DNA of 64,000 bases from Allium sativum. Its lineage: Eukaryota > Streptophyta > Magnoliopsida > Asparagales > Amaryllidaceae. The stretch is from NCBI GenBank assembly GCA_030737875.1, contig CM060912.1:123850493-123914492 (forward strand), read 5' to 3'. Each line of letters starts with the position of its first letter. Within the stretch, counting starts at the first letter, position 1. The translations under genes were made by a program, and so were the position numbers. Shown piece by piece: positions 12,676 through 24,479 of this stretch. The notes under the pieces were generated by a model that was not told the DNA's origin, searched no databases, and was given only the letters and a program-made list of their open reading frames with translations.

Positions 12676-12752
12676 TTAACATATACTTGGGTAGACCTAA
12701 CTTAATAGGTAAATTCCCAAGGGGTAGACCTAACTTAATAGGTAAATTCCCA
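12676..12752. repeat. Two-copy tandem repeat in element B LTR
   Basis: GGGTAGACCTAACTTAATAG plus following bases occurs twice in succession with a period of about 34 bp. The same pair is in the other LTR at about 20837-20910. Confidence 0.8.
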
Positions 12753-12840
12753 ATCTTTTAGTTTCATGTATTTTTAAGTTTACCCAAACCCTCCCAACGT
12801 CATTATCTCGCTTACATATTCGTCATAACGTATAAGGGTA

Positions 12841-13335
12841 TAAAAGGTAACTTGGCATAACATACATGGTGAACTTCACATGTCATAATAAACATGCATA
12901 CATGTTAAACTTGCAAATCATGTCATGATGAATTCGCATAAACATGCATAGCTTATTAAATATGCATAACATGGTAAGGTGAACATGCATAATCCATTTA
13001 ACTTGCATAACATGGTAAGATGAGCTTGCATAAGCATGCATAATCCATTAAACTTGCATAACATGGTAAGATGAATATGCATAATCCATTAAACTTGCAT
13101 AACATGGTAAGATGAACATGCATAATCCATTAAACTTGCATAACATGGTAAGGTGATCTTGCATAAACATGCATAACCCATGAAACATGTAGAACATGAC
13201 ATAATAAGCTCGCATAAGCATGCATAACTTGTGAAACATGTAAAACATGGCATAGAAATCTCGCATATGCATGCATAACTTATGAATCACATAAAACATG
13301 ACATAGTGAGTTCGCATAAGCATGCATAATCAACC
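12841..13335. repeat. Minisatellite rich in CATGCATAA, 3' LTR of B
   Basis: About a dozen degenerate units of 30-35 bp built from TTGCATAACATGGTAAG and GAACATGCATAATCC. Roughly nine CATGCAT (RY-type) motifs occur. A 91-codon Met-rich frame here is only the repeat translated. Confidence 0.85.
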
Positions 13336-13725
13336 AAACTCACATAAATCTCAACTTTCACCAAACATTAACTTTAAAGTTTGTAAAGTGAAGGTAAGAG
13401 GGCTTACAAATATAAACAAGCCACAAATCCACCAAATAAGATGAAGAAGCCCTTTTAAAAACCAAAACAAAGCCTCAAATAAGAAAACCCTTTTGCAAAA
13501 TCCCAAAAACACAAACTTTAGCAAATCAAACTTGCATCTTAATGAAGTATGCAAGTTATTAAGCATTCATACAACATAGAAAAGGTTGTATGATCATCAT
13601 ATCATCATAGGATTAAACTTTGAGGAAGGTGGAGGCTAGGTTTTAGGTGGAGGCCATTTGAGGATTCAAATTGACATAGTTTAGTTGCAAGATTGATTAA
13701 TGAGGCTTTAGGGTAGGATTAGGGG

Positions 13726-13736
13726 TATATTTATAG
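13726..13736 (-). promoter_or_regulatory. TATA box in 3' LTR of B
   Basis: The minus strand reads CTATAAATATA about 490 bp inside the LTR. The functional copy is the one in the 5' LTR at 21883-21893. Confidence 0.6.
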
Positions 13737-13876
13737 AGAATTAGAGTGTTTTAGGCCCTAGGATTAACCCTAGACTAGGTTTGGCCCGTCAGATCTCAGA
13801 ATTCTCTAGAACCAAGCCACATGACCCAACCCAAATCAGAAATGGTGCACCAGGCTGGACTGCCTGGGCACCCCCT

Positions 13877-13938
13877 GTCGACAGGGCTGTCGACAGGGCA
13901 GTCGACACCCTGGGTGCCCTGTCGACATGCCTGTCGAC
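13877..13938. repeat. Cluster of five GTCGAC palindromes, 3' LTR of B
   Basis: GTCGAC occurs at 13877, 13889, 13901, 13921 and 13933, inside a larger inverted arrangement GGGCACC...GGTGCCC. Confidence 0.8.
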
Positions 13939-14219
13939 ATGGGCCCCCTGGCGGGAATTTTCCCGCCTAACCCTGATTAGCCCTAATCCTTGATTTTAAT
14001 TTGAAATTTAAATCTGTCTTTAGCATAGAAATTTCTGAAAACTTCAATGGGCCTTAACTGGGTCATACGGACTCCGATTTTCGAAAACTCGGACTCTATT
14101 TCGCGTATTTTTCCGAGACGATCGCAATGGCATAGCCCGTTTCCCCTGATTCTGATTTTTGAATTTAATTCTGCCTCGATTTATGTTATAACAGTTTATT
14201 GAAAATACGGGTTGTTATA

Positions 14220-14235
14220 TTCTCCCCTCCTTAAA
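14220..14235 (-). other. Polypurine tract of element B
   Basis: The minus strand reads TTTAAGGAGGGGAGAA immediately before the 3' LTR. Confidence 0.85.
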
Positions 14236-14765
14236 GGATTTCGTCCCCGAAATCTTCAAGTTAGGAAGAACATATCCTACCATCCAACATCCATCTACTC
14301 AAAACATCATCCACGAGCAACCATTATCCTTAAAGGATTCTAAATGCTGTATGAACATATGCAAAAGTGTGTGTATATGTACTTATCTAATGCAATGATC
14401 AATGCAAAATATGTTAGTGAAATGTATCCATATGTATGCAAATCCCTAACATAATGTATAATATCTACATGCGTGCTCAATCATACATCCATATGCAACA
14501 TCCGTGTGATTGCATACAAATTTCATCCAAGAATATGCATAAACACCCATGCCCATGCAATATGAGGAGTGTGTGAGCCGATCTAGTGCCTAATGTGTAT
14601 CATGCATCCACGAGTAACCACCTGCAAACACTTGCAACCACTTGCAACCATCAACCATAACATGCTTCAAACACATGTTTCATCCAAAGGGTTTCTACCT
14701 AAGGTTCTCATGACAAGCTTAGCACGATGACTAGATAAATATGGATTAGCAAAGAGAAAGATATA
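14236..14765. other. Non-coding spacer between pol and 3' LTR of B
   Basis: Rich in CATGCAA/ATGCAT-like words and free of any long frame. It lies between the pol stop codon and the polypurine tract. Confidence 0.6.
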
Positions 14766-17700
14766 CTAACAAAGGGAAGAGATTGAGAGTGTACCCTCAA
14801 ACAGAAATGGATAAAGCCCACGCATCTTCTCCTCGGTTTCCCAAGTCGCGTCCTCTTCGGCTTCACCCCATTGCACCTTCACCAATCTGACCTCACGATT
14901 CCTTAGCTTCTTGGTCTCTGTCCCCAAGATACGAATCGGAGCTTTCCTTAAAGTTGCTTCTTTCTCTACCTCCACGTCTTCAAGCATGCTAGGCTCAACC
15001 ACCTCAGCGGACTCATGCAGGCACTTTCGGAGATGCGAGACATGAAAGACATTATGCACTCCGGACAACTTCTCGGGCAATTGCACTTTGTAAGCCATCT
15101 TCCCAATCCTCTCAATGATGGGGAAGGGTCCAACAAATCTTGGTGCTAGCTTCCCAACAGCTCCAAATCGGACCACATTCCGCAAAGGAGAAACCTTCAC
15201 GAAAACCTTGTCCCCAACCTCAAACTCCAATTCGGACCTTCGCCTGTCAGCATAAGATTTCTGCCGGTCTTGGGCCGCTTTCATTCGTCTTCTAATCAAT
15301 TCGACCTTCTCGGATGTATCCCTAATCATGTCGGGTCCAAGTATAAGCTTATCCGTGGATTCCCACCAACATGTAGGTGACTTGCACGGCCTCCCATATA
15401 AAGCCTCGAAGGGTGCCATCCCTATGCTCGCCTGATAACTGTTGTTGTATGCAAACTCGACAAGAGGGAGATGGTCTTCCCAAGCACCACCAAAATCCAG
15501 AATGCAAAGCCTCAACAAGTCCTCAAGTACCCTATTCACCCTTTCTGTCTGGCCGTCTGTTTGTGGGTGATAGGCCGTACTCAGGTTCAACTTCGTGCCC
15601 ATAGCCTCCTGCAAGCTGTTCCAGAATTGACTAGTAAAGATGGGGTCTCGGTCACTGACTATGCTGGAAGGGACTCCATGTAGTCGTACTATCTCACGAA
15701 GGTATACTGATGCTAGTCCAGATGCGGTCCTTTTGCTCTTTACTGGAATAAAGTGAGCACTCTTCGTGAGCCTATCCACAATGACCCATATGCTCGTGTT
15801 CCCCTTCCTGGACCTTGGAAGCCCATCAATAAAGTCCATAGAAATGCTCTCCCACTTCCATAGCGGGACTTCTAGCAGATGTAATAGCCCACCGGGCTTC
15901 TTCGACTCAGCTTTTACTCTTTGACAAATAACGCATCTCGAGACAAACTCCGCCACATCCTTTTTCATTCCGGGCCAGAAGAAAACGCGCTTCATGTCCT
16001 TATACATCTTATCACCCCCTGGATGTATGGTCATCTTGGAGCGATGTGCTTCCTCGAGAACTTTCTTTACCAAGTCTTCTACCATCGGGACACAAAGCCT
16101 TCCATCTCTCCTCAGCCAACCCCTATCGTCTATAGAATATCGAGCAAGGTGACTAGATGTCTCCCCTCGAACCAGCTTATCCAAGATCTCAATTATCTGA
16201 GGGTCTTCCTTTTGCGAAGCCCCAACTTGATCTAGGAGGGTAGGCCTGAGCTCTAAAGATGCCAAGGAACCGGTCACCGACTCCATTGCCAAAGAGAAAT
16301 CAAAGGTCGCTAAGAACTCTAAATTCTTCATCTCAACAAACAGAGGACTTAGTGTTAACCTTTTCCTACTCAACGCATCCGCTACAACATTCCCCTTGCC
16401 AGGGGTATAGGATATCTCAAAATCATAGGAAGCCAAAAATTCCATCCATCTCTGCTGTCTTAAGTTCAGATCTTTCTGCGAAAAGAGATACTTCAAAGAC
16501 TTATGATCAGTATATAACTCAAATCTCTCTCCCAGAAGATAATGACGCCATGCTTTGAGGGCATATACAATCGCTGCCAGCTCTAGATCATGAGTGGGAT
16601 AGTTCTTCTCATGCACCTTAAGTTGTCTCCCACCAAAACATATAACTCTGCCCTCTTGCATCAGAACGGCGCCCAATCCCGTGCCACAAGCATCAGTGTA
16701 CACGGTAAATATCTTACCACCATCGGGTAAGGCTAGAACTGGTGCGGAGGTAAGGGCTCTTTTGAGTTTCTGAAAAGCAAGCTCACAATCCATATCCCAA
16801 GCAAAGACTAAGTTCTTCTTCGTCAACTTAGTAAGAGGAGCGGATATCTTTGCGAAGTCTTTAATGAACTTCCGATAGAAACCCGCAAGACCCAGAAAGC
16901 TTCTCACCTCGGTTGCATTCCTTGGCGTCTTCCAATCCTGAACTGCAATTACCTTAGCGGGATCTACCGCTAAGCCTTGCTTGGATACGATATGCCCAAG
17001 AAATCTGACTTCCCTTCTCCAGAAGTGGCACTTGGAGAACTTGGCTTTTAACTGGTGTGCTCGGAGTGTGTCCATCACCTCTACTAGGTGCCTCGCATGC
17101 TCTTCCTCATCCTTGGAGAAGACCAGAATATCATCAACAAAGACCACGACAAACTTATTCAAGAACTCCTGAAACACCCTACTCATCAAATCCACAAAAT
17201 ATGCGGGTGCATTCGTCAAACCGAACGGCATAACAAGCCATTCAAAGAATCCGTCTGGAGTTCTGAATGCAGTCTTGTCTATACTGTCTTCAGCCACTCT
17301 GAGCTGATGAAAACCCGTAGCAAGGTCAAGCTGAGAGAAAACAGAAGCACCAACAAGTTGATCAAAGAGATCGTCGATCCTTGGTAACGGGTGTCGGTTC
17401 TTCTTAGTCAGCTTATTCAATTCTCTATAATCCACACAGAGTCGAAGAGAGCCATCTGCCTTAGTTACAAACACCACAGGCGTTCCCCATTCGGATATAC
17501 TCCTCCTGATGAAGCCCTTCTCAAGCAACTCTTTCACTTGCTTGCTCAGCTCCCGTCTCTCACGCGGAGCCATATGCCGAACGGGCAAAGAAACAGGTTT
17601 AGCATTATCTACCAGATAGATGCGAAAGTCAATCTCTCGTTTAGGGGGCAACCCCTTAACTTCTTCAAAAACGTCTGGATAATCTCGGACCACCCTTACA

Positions 17701-19244
17701 GACTGAAGGGCCTCCTCTGATGAGTCTAGAGATTCTAGATAGCATAACATGACGGGATTCTTCGGATTGCATGAAATCTCTAAGGTGTTGCCCAGGCGAG
17801 TCACAAGCCTTACAACCCTATGCTCACAATCCAGAATGGCTCCATATCTAGACAGCCAATCCATGCCCAAGATCAATCCGTATCCCCTGAAACCTAGAAC
17901 ATACGCACTACACAAGAACTCAACGCTGAGTATAGAGATCCTTAGATCTTCACATATCATGGATAGATGAGCAGAACCCCCAATGGGATTCGAAACACAA
18001 ACGAGATCATCCACTAAGCTAGTACTGAGGTGCAAACTATCAACAAGATCAGATGAAATAAAGCTATGTGATGCACCGGAATCAAACAAGGTACGTACTG
18101 GAAGATCAGAGATATAAACAAGGTTCTCAACAGAAACACTACCTCTCTCGGGAACTGAAGCGGCATTGAGAGCATGAACTTGCCCTCCTGAAGATCCAGC
18201 CTGTCCTTTCTTCTTTGGGCAGTCTTTGCTGAAGTGCCCAGTCTCTCCACAAGAAAAGCATCCACCACTAAGCTTCCTTTTCTTCTTCCTGCAATCTTTA
18301 GCAAAATGCCCAGCTATGCCACAGTAATTGCACTTCCCCTTGCCTTTGTTGTTGCCCTTCTTGTTCTTATTCTGATTTCCTTGACTGCTTTGACCTTGGT
18401 TGCCTTTGCCTTGAGAATCAGCCTTCTTTGCTTGAGTATCGCCCGACTTGACTTCCTTCTTTCCCTCTCCCTGGAGCAGAGCCATATTGACCAAACTCTC
18501 GAAAGTGGCCCCGTGCGGAATATGTGACATCGCCAAGCCCTGTAGTGGCTCATTCAATCCTCTGGCAAATCGAAGAGCCTTCTTCTCCGGGGTGTTTACT
18601 ATATCCAAACCAAAGCGGGCCAGCTGATTGAACTTGTTCACATACTCCTTGACCGACATATCCCCTTGCTTTAATGCAATGAACTTCTCCATTTGTAAAT
18701 TCGCCTCAGCTGAAGATAGAAACTTGGTCACAAATCTAGCCCTCAAATCGGCCCAAGTCTCAACGGGCCTCGTCCCATTGGTGACCTCCCACCAATAGGC
18801 CGCCTCATCCTTCAAGAGCCATACGGTCAATAAGATCTTCCTCTCATCATCTATTCCAAAGATGGCAAACAAGTCCTCCGTGTCCTTCAGCCAATTCCTA
18901 GCTTCAACGAAAGATTCTGTGCCTAGGAAATTCTTGCCTCCCATTGCCTTGAAGTCTTTACACACCTTTGTAAACTCAATCTGAGGATGCTGAGGGGGAG
19001 GAGGGGGAAGAGGAGCCTCAGCAACGGGAGGAGGAGGAACATTAGCAACGGGAGGGGGAATATTAGCTGCTGGAGGAGGGGGAGCAGGGACCACCGGAGG
19101 AGGGATATTAGGGGTAGGATTCTCAACCACAGGAGGAGGAGTGGGAGTAGGGTTGGCGGGACCAGCTGCCGCCCTAGCTTCTAGGAGTCTCCTATACCAG
19201 AGTGGTACGTTCACTCCATCTGGGATGTCAAGATTCTCAGCCAT
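14766..19244 (-). CDS. Gag-pol polyprotein of chromovirus element B (1492 aa, intact)
   Basis: This single uninterrupted frame encodes the replication proteins of element B. Residues 1-90 are Pro/Ala-rich. Residues 91-260 are the gag core, with YWWEV at 150-154. Two CCHC zinc knuckles lie at about 305-318 and 329-342. Protease has DSGAS at 388-392. Reverse transcriptase spans about 585-715, with VDD at 703-705 and LPRIDDLFD before it. RNase H has D851, E888 and D913. The integrase zinc-finger cysteines are C1104 and C1107. The integrase catalytic residues D1137, D1198 and E1234 have the exact DD35E spacing. A GPFPI C-terminal module follows near 1372. Residues 1435-1480 resemble a chromodomain ([15 protein letters not shown]) without the first aromatic cage residue. 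The ATG at 19244 lies 185 bases after the primer site and is the first in frame. All catalytic residues are present, so it is probably functional; no separate gag stop or frameshift is used. Confidence 0.95.
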   Translation of the reverse strand: MAENLDIPDGVNVPLWYRRLLEARAAAGPANPTPTPPPVVENPTPNIPPPVVPAPPPPAANIPPPVANVPPPPVAEAPLPPPPPQHPQIEFTKVCKDFKAMGGKNFLGTESFVEARNWLKDTEDLFAIFGIDDERKILLTVWLLKDEAAYWWEVTNGTRPVETWADLRARFVTKFLSSAEANLQMEKFIALKQGDMSVKEYVNKFNQLARFGLDIVNTPEKKALRFARGLNEPLQGLAMSHIPHGATFESLVNMALLQGEGKKEVKSGDTQAKKADSQGKGNQGQSSQGNQNKNKKGNNKGKGKCNYCGIAGHFAKDCRKKKRKLSGGCFSCGETGHFSKDCPKKKGQAGSSGGQVHALNAASVPERGSVSVENLVYISDLPVRTLFDSGASHSFISSDLVDSLHLSTSLVDDLVCVSNPIGGSAHLSMICEDLRISILSVEFLCSAYVLGFRGYGLILGMDWLSRYGAILDCEHRVVRLVTRLGNTLEISCNPKNPVMLCYLESLDSSEEALQSVRVVRDYPDVFEEVKGLPPKREIDFRIYLVDNAKPVSLPVRHMAPRERRELSKQVKELLEKGFIRRSISEWGTPVVFVTKADGSLRLCVDYRELNKLTKKNRHPLPRIDDLFDQLVGASVFSQLDLATGFHQLRVAEDSIDKTAFRTPDGFFEWLVMPFGLTNAPAYFVDLMSRVFQEFLNKFVVVFVDDILVFSKDEEEHARHLVEVMDTLRAHQLKAKFSKCHFWRREVRFLGHIVSKQGLAVDPAKVIAVQDWKTPRNATEVRSFLGLAGFYRKFIKDFAKISAPLTKLTKKNLVFAWDMDCELAFQKLKRALTSAPVLALPDGGKIFTVYTDACGTGLGAVLMQEGRVICFGGRQLKVHEKNYPTHDLELAAIVYALKAWRHYLLGERFELYTDHKSLKYLFSQKDLNLRQQRWMEFLASYDFEISYTPGKGNVVADALSRKRLTLSPLFVEMKNLEFLATFDFSLAMESVTGSLASLELRPTLLDQVGASQKEDPQIIEILDKLVRGETSSHLARYSIDDRGWLRRDGRLCVPMVEDLVKKVLEEAHRSKMTIHPGGDKMYKDMKRVFFWPGMKKDVAEFVSRCVICQRVKAESKKPGGLLHLLEVPLWKWESISMDFIDGLPRSRKGNTSIWVIVDRLTKSAHFIPVKSKRTASGLASVYLREIVRLHGVPSSIVSDRDPIFTSQFWNSLQEAMGTKLNLSTAYHPQTDGQTERVNRVLEDLLRLCILDFGGAWEDHLPLVEFAYNNSYQASIGMAPFEALYGRPCKSPTCWWESTDKLILGPDMIRDTSEKVELIRRRMKAAQDRQKSYADRRRSELEFEVGDKVFVKVSPLRNVVRFGAVGKLAPRFVGPFPIIERIGKMAYKVQLPEKLSGVHNVFHVSHLRKCLHESAEVVEPSMLEDVEVEKEATLRKAPIRILGTETKKLRNREVRLVKVQWGEAEEDATWETEEKMRGLYPFLFEGTLSISSLC

Positions 19245-19429
19245 ACTGAAACAAAAGATAAGATAAGATTAGGTCAAGGGAACGAAGGATAACGCTGATG
19301 GCTTTTGGGGATTAGCCTTAAAATAATCTAGACTTTATTTTGGAAAATACTTAGTAGGTTTTTGAAAATAGTTTTTCGAAAAGGGTTTCTTTTTTTTTTC
19401 AAAAGTTTTTGTTCAATCTTGTTAACCTT

Positions 19430-19445
19430 GTGCTCTGATACCAAA
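19430..19445 (-). other. Primer-binding site of element B (initiator tRNA-Met)
   Basis: The minus strand reads TTTGGTATCAGAGCAC directly after the 5' LTR end. Confidence 0.88.
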
Positions 19446-19865
19446 TGTAACACCCCACCTCCACTAGGATCACTCCTTAGAATGTACTAGCTTTGGAGGG
19501 GCGTTATTGTGAAGGTAAACATGCACAGAGATATAGCAAGACAGAGTACATAAAAATAAGTATAAGTAAAGCAGCGGTAGCAGATAAAACCCATCATCAT
19601 CATCTCAGAAAACCCACATAGTCAAGTACATAATATCAAAATGTCATGATCCAAAATACAACTCCAGTCTAGATACGTGATAACACAATACATAGTAAAC
19701 ATCAGTACTAATCCCCAGAAATAAAAGATAAGCCACAGCTAGCTCAGATCCATACATGATCTATCCAACAGGCAAGTCAAAGATTCACTAAGCAGATGTA
19801 GTCCCTCCCTGAGAACCTGTGGGGGGGGGGGGGAAACGGAAGAAAAGAAGCGAAAGAAAACAGGT

Positions 19866-19880
19866 CAGTCAAAAAGACTG
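19866..19880 (-). other. Conserved LTR hairpin (element B, 5' LTR)
   Basis: Same sequence as 11709-11723. It lies about 420 bp from the LTR 3' end. Confidence 0.65.
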
Positions 19881-20997
19881 GTAAGCCCTACTACGATCAA
19901 TCTATAAACTAATAAAGTTAACAGTATGATGGAAACTGAGATGAACATACTGCCAATAGATAAAGGTGACATCACATAGACGAGATTAAACTTTGCACCA
20001 CAGTGTACTAGCAAACCCACAAAACAGATCTTGATCCCTTAGCCCAAACTTTGGCCCAATAACATGTAGTGACCTTATTATAAGGCCCAGCCCAACGGTC
20101 TAGTCGATCGGCTCCCTATAAACCTAACACGTCAAGTGTTGGTGTCCATACGGCCCACATGGATGTAGTCAGACTGTGCTGGGTCCACCTTCGGGTGTAT
20201 CAAGCCCTAAGATGTCAACCCCAGACACCTAAGCAATAATGCACAGTCTAAGCCTACTGGTACCCGTGCCTCGAGTTTGTCCAACATCGGACTACGTGCA
20301 CGTCCGTAGCCCGCCGGACCCGCACCGCTGTACCACTCAGCCGTCGCTTTGGTCGCTTACATCAGTCCAGTAATCGTGCCCCGCCCTAGCCTAGCCTCTA
20401 GGGTTGTGAATGATACCAAACTGGGATTACTGCTGGAACAGACCACGTTGCTAGGGTTTCTAAGAGGGTTAAGTGTGGTTTTAACCCCTCACTAAACCTG
20501 GATTAGATTAGCTAAGTGTAACCACTTATCCTCATCTAATCCTCGCATCCCCATTATTGGTTAAGTATTAGTGGGCCATGACTTAACCCTAATCATGAGG
20601 CATTAATTACTTAACGCACCCAACCTCTCACATTAGACATCCGTGGTTACCTGGGAAGATTTACACCACGTCTAGGTCTAACCTCGGGTCTTATGGTGCA
20701 ACATGACCAACTACCCACATTAGACCCCACGTTGTGGTTACCTGGGAAGATTTACACCACAACTAGGTCTAACCTCGAGTTGGCCATATCATGTTATCTA
20801 ATGTCATGTCCACTTCAAAACATATTTACAAATTAACATATACTTGGGTAGACCTAACTTAATAGGTAAATTCCCAAGGGGTAGACCTAACTTAATAGGT
20901 AAATTCCCAATCTTTTAGTTTCATGTATTTTTAAGTTTACCCAAACCCTCCCAACGTCATTATCTCGCTTACATATTCGTCATAACGTATAAGGGTA

Positions 20998-21492
20998 TAA
21001 AAGGTAACTTGGCATAACATACATGGTGAACTTCACATGTCATAATAAACATGCATACATGTTAAACTTGCAAATCATGTCATGATGAATTCGCATAAAC
21101 ATGCATAGCTTATTAAATATGCATAACATGGTAAGGTGAACATGCATAATCCATTTAACTTGCATAACATGGTAAGATGAGCTTGCATAAGCATGCATAA
21201 TCCATTAAACTTGCATAACATGGTAAGATGAATATGCATAATCCATTAAACTTGCATAACATGGTAAGATGAACATGCATAATCCATTAAACTTGCATAA
21301 CATGGTAAGGTGATCTTGCATAAACATGCATAACCCATGAAACATGTAGAACATGACATAATAAGCTCGCATAAGCATGCATAACTTGTGAAACATGTAA
21401 AACATGGCATAGAAATCTCGCATATGCATGCATAACTTATGAATCACATAAAACATGACATAGTGAGTTCGCATAAGCATGCATAATCAACC
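20998..21492. repeat. Minisatellite rich in CATGCATAA, 5' LTR of B
   Basis: Second copy of the array at 12841-13335, with no obvious change in repeat number between LTRs. It lies in the transcribed leader. Confidence 0.85.
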
Positions 21493-21882
21493 AAACTCAC
21501 ATAAATCTCAACTTTCACCAAACATTAACTTTAAAGTTTGTAAAGTGAAGGTAAGAGGGCTTACAAATATAAACAAGCCACAAATCCACCAAATAAGATG
21601 AAGAAGCCCTTTTAAAAACCAAAACAAAGCCTCAAATAAGAAAACCCTTTTGCAAAATCCCAAAAACACAAACTTTAGCAAATCAAACTTGCATCTTAAT
21701 GAAGTATGCAAGTTATTAAGCATTCATACAACATAGAAAAGGTTGTATGATCATCATATCATCATAGGATTAAACTTTGAGGAAGGTGGAGGCTAGGTTT
21801 TAGGTGGAGGCCATTTGAGGATTCAAATTGACATAGTTTAGTTGCAAGATTGATTAATGAGGCTTTAGGGTAGGATTAGGGG

Positions 21883-21893
21883 TATATTTATAG
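21883..21893 (-). promoter_or_regulatory. Predicted TATA box of element B
   Basis: CTATAAATATA on the minus strand, about 490 bp from the LTR 5' end. Transcription would start near 21855. Confidence 0.65.
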
Positions 21894-22033
21894 AGAATTA
21901 GAGTGTTTTAGGCCCTAGGATTAACCCTAGACTAGGTTTGGCCCGTCAGATCTCAGAATTCTCCAGAACCAAGCCACATGACCCAACCCAAATCAGAAAT
22001 GGTGCACCAGGCTGGACTGCCTGGGCACCCCCT

Positions 22034-22095
22034 GTCGACAGGGCTGTCGACAGGGCAGTCGACACCCTGGGTGCCCTGTCGACATGCCTGTCGAC
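22034..22095. promoter_or_regulatory. GTCGAC palindrome cluster upstream of the element B TATA box
   Basis: Five GTCGAC sites in 62 bp, 140-210 bp upstream of the TATA box in U3. The position suits a regulatory role, which is inferred. Confidence 0.5.
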
Positions 22096-22381
22096 ATGGG
22101 CCCCCTGGCGGGAATTTTCCCGCCTAACCCTGATTAGCCCTAATCCTTGATTTTAATTTGAAATTTAAATCTGTCTTTAGCATAGAAATTTCTGAAAACT
22201 TCAATGGGCCTTAACTGGGTCATACGGACTCCGATTTTCGAAAACTCGGACTCTATTTCGCGTATTTTTCCGAGACGATCGCAATGGCATAGCCCATTTC
22301 CCCTGATTCTGATTTTTGAATTTAATTCTGCCTCGATTTATGTTATAACAGTTTATTGAAAATACGGGTTGTTATACCTAA

Positions 22382-24325
22382 GGTGCCATAATGAATAGTG
22401 TAAAGAATGAGGGGGGTGGGGTGTGTATGTCATAATGATAGCAAACAAACCATCCATAGCAACCATCCTCACATCTCTCACTCAGTGCGTAAAGCATACG
22501 ACATCTACCACTTTGGAAACACTAGACAAACTGAGGTAACGACGAATCCCGACTTGTAGAAACCCTGTTGTGACCAAGCCAAACACTTGGAGTCATGACC
22601 AAACATTTCAATGACCCACTTCATTGGTCGTAGCCCTTGGTTCTACCGATGCCATAATGGCCCTGAATCCGCCTTCGTACCTCCTACCATAGTGGTCCAA
22701 AGCTATAGACGTCGATAACCCCTTGGCACGCGTCCCGCAGCAAAGCCCAACCATGAAGCGAACTCGTTGATTCCCATCTAAATCTTGAGCTCTACTTCTC
22801 ATTTGGACTTCCTTTGCATCTCGGGTTTGGTCGAATTGGAGTGGGTCTCCAGAAGAGTCATCACGAAGTAGTAAAAGTACACGTCCGGTTCCCCATGCTC
22901 GGTTCGGTTCGGATACGTTTCCCCGGTTCGGTTCGGAGTGCCACCATCTTCTGGGTTCGGGTCCTTCTCCCTCATGCGGTTCGGTTCGGTGATTCTGAAG
23001 CGGTTCGGTTCGGATACCCCATAGCTTGAATGTCTCCGTCTCCGTCTCGTCAGCATCAGTTCGGTTCGGGTATTCGGTTCGGTTCGGAATATGGTATCCA
23101 TGCTCCACTTTCTTCCACTTCAGTCCTCCTTGTCCCTTCCGATCCCACGCTACGCCCCTCCGATCCGATCAGGCCTTCCTTGTCGCCTCTTCACGTCATG
23201 CCCCAGAAAATACCACGCCCCGATCCGGTTCAGACATGTCCGATCCGATCCCTACCCGATCCGATCCCCTACCCGATCCGATCCGGATCTCTGTAGCATT
23301 TCCTGCAGCTTTTCTAGCGAGTGTTTTGCGCCATACGACGGCGTTTCGACCAATCTAACTATTCTAATCAATCATAAAACATACCATAGAGTCATAGCAA
23401 CATAGCAAACTAACCACAAACACCAAAACAATGAATTCATATGTCAAGATGGATCAAATGTGCCCAAAACCCCTTATTTTCCCTTAAGCATGTTAAGTAA
23501 AACTAATCATAGGGTTAACAAAACTTAATCAAATCGAACCAAATTTCTAACAGAGGCATAAAATGTTATTTACGAATTTCTAAACATTTTTCCAGAATTT
23601 ATTAGTGTATAAATTCGCTAATCCTCACTAATTACCCTTAATTAACCGTAATTAGTGTCAAAATGATGCTATCACTCACCTTTGCCACAACTAGAACCCC
23701 AAAACTGAAATATTCTCTGATTTGGTGTTGTTCCCAATCTTACACAGCAGTTCTACCTCGGTTCTCGTGCCAATACTCCTTGATTTGATGTTTGCTAAGC
23801 CTAATCTTCAATTAGAAAGTGATTTTTGGGTGTTTTAGAGAGATTTAGAGAGTAGAGGCCATGGCTAGGTCAAGAGGAATGAAAGTGGCGGCTGGAAAAT
23901 GTCTAAAGAAATGTTTTCTAACCCTAATCAGCACCTATATCCCCCTAAACCCGAAATTCCCCTTGGGCCTAGCTGCTAATCACCCGGTTAAGCCCAATTA
24001 AGCTGTTTTTCACCATCTGAAACTTGTTTCAGCCATATCTCCCAAACGGTGAGTCTGTTTGGCTAGTGTGACCATTCTACGGCAAGAGAAACCATCATCC
24101 AGAGCCAATGGAAGTGGTTTCAGGTCAAAATTCCTTTCCAGTCAAAAGTTATGGCCAAAACAGTGATAACTAGGGGTAAAATGGTCATTTAAAAATCGGG
24201 AAAAATCATGAACATGGGAAATGACCCCAATAGTCGTCCCCCAAAGTTACATGACCATACGACTTCGTATGTGACAGAAATAAATATTCTACGATCCTAT
24301 GATGCGTAGAATGCGGGTCGTTACA
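22382..24325 (-). repeat. 3' LTR of element A, proximal piece
   Basis: Matches 29661-31604. Together with 10681-11284 it makes a 2548-bp LTR, the same as the intact 5' copy. Confidence 0.93.
22908..23285. repeat. CCGAA/GATCC pentamer tract in 3' LTR of A
   Basis: GGTTCGGTTCGG blocks recur at irregular spacing at about 22908-23090, then GATCCGATCC blocks at 23159-23285. Overlapping frames of 88-166 codons here only translate this repeat. Confidence 0.85.
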
Positions 24326-24341
24326 CTCTCCCCCCCTTAAG
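24326..24341 (-). other. Polypurine tract of element A
   Basis: The minus strand reads CTTAAGGGGGGGAGAG next to the 3' LTR start TGTAACGACCC. Confidence 0.85.
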
Positions 24342-24479
24342 AAATTTCGTCCCCGAAATTCCTTAACCCTAAACATACAAAGGATCCCGCATGCCTAACA
24401 ACCACATAAAACAATCAAACATGCAAAACAAGCAACAAGCCTATACTAGCATGCGGAAAACTAAATCGAAGTCAAAATC

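Larger units (their letters stand above)
11285..14219 (-). repeat. 3' LTR of element B
   Basis: Plus strand starts TGTAACACCCCACC and ends GGGTTGTTATA. The LTR has a non-canonical TA at its minus-strand 5' end in both copies. Confidence 0.95.
11285..22376 (-). mobile_element. Ty3/gypsy chromovirus 'B' (Tekay/Del-like), apparently complete
   Basis: The element is flanked by CCTAA at 11280-11284 and 22377-22381. The undisturbed target CCTAAGG is seen in the 5' LTR of element A (about 29657). LTRs are 11285-14219 (3') and 19446-22376 (5'), about 2.93 kb each. Only about eight single-base differences and a length change in a G run are seen. A 1492-codon gag-pol frame fills the interior. A primer-binding site for initiator tRNA-Met and a polypurine tract lie in the right places. 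All parts for autonomous transposition appear present, making this the most recent insertion in the window. Confidence 0.95.
19446..22376 (-). repeat. 5' LTR of element B
   Basis: Near-identical to 11285-14219. It carries the promoter for the gag-pol frame. With the TATA box about 490 bp in, the transcribed LTR part (R plus U5) would be about 2.4 kb long. Confidence 0.95.

Noticed and set aside
13048..13323. 91-codon Met/Cys-rich frame in element B LTR (also at 21205-21480)
   Set aside because: It is the CATGCATAA minisatellite read in one frame.
12841..13335. CRISPR-like array
   Set aside because: Units are contiguous and degenerate with no unique spacers, in plant retrotransposon LTRs.
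15377..18527. Several plus-strand frames opposite element B gag-pol
   Set aside because: Antisense shadows of the intact minus-strand polyprotein.
22608..23405. Overlapping frames of 71-166 codons on both strands in element A LTR (repeated at 29887-30684)
   Set aside because: They translate the CCGAA/GATCC repeat (PNRTE-like strings) and lie inside an LTR. There are no domains and no start context.
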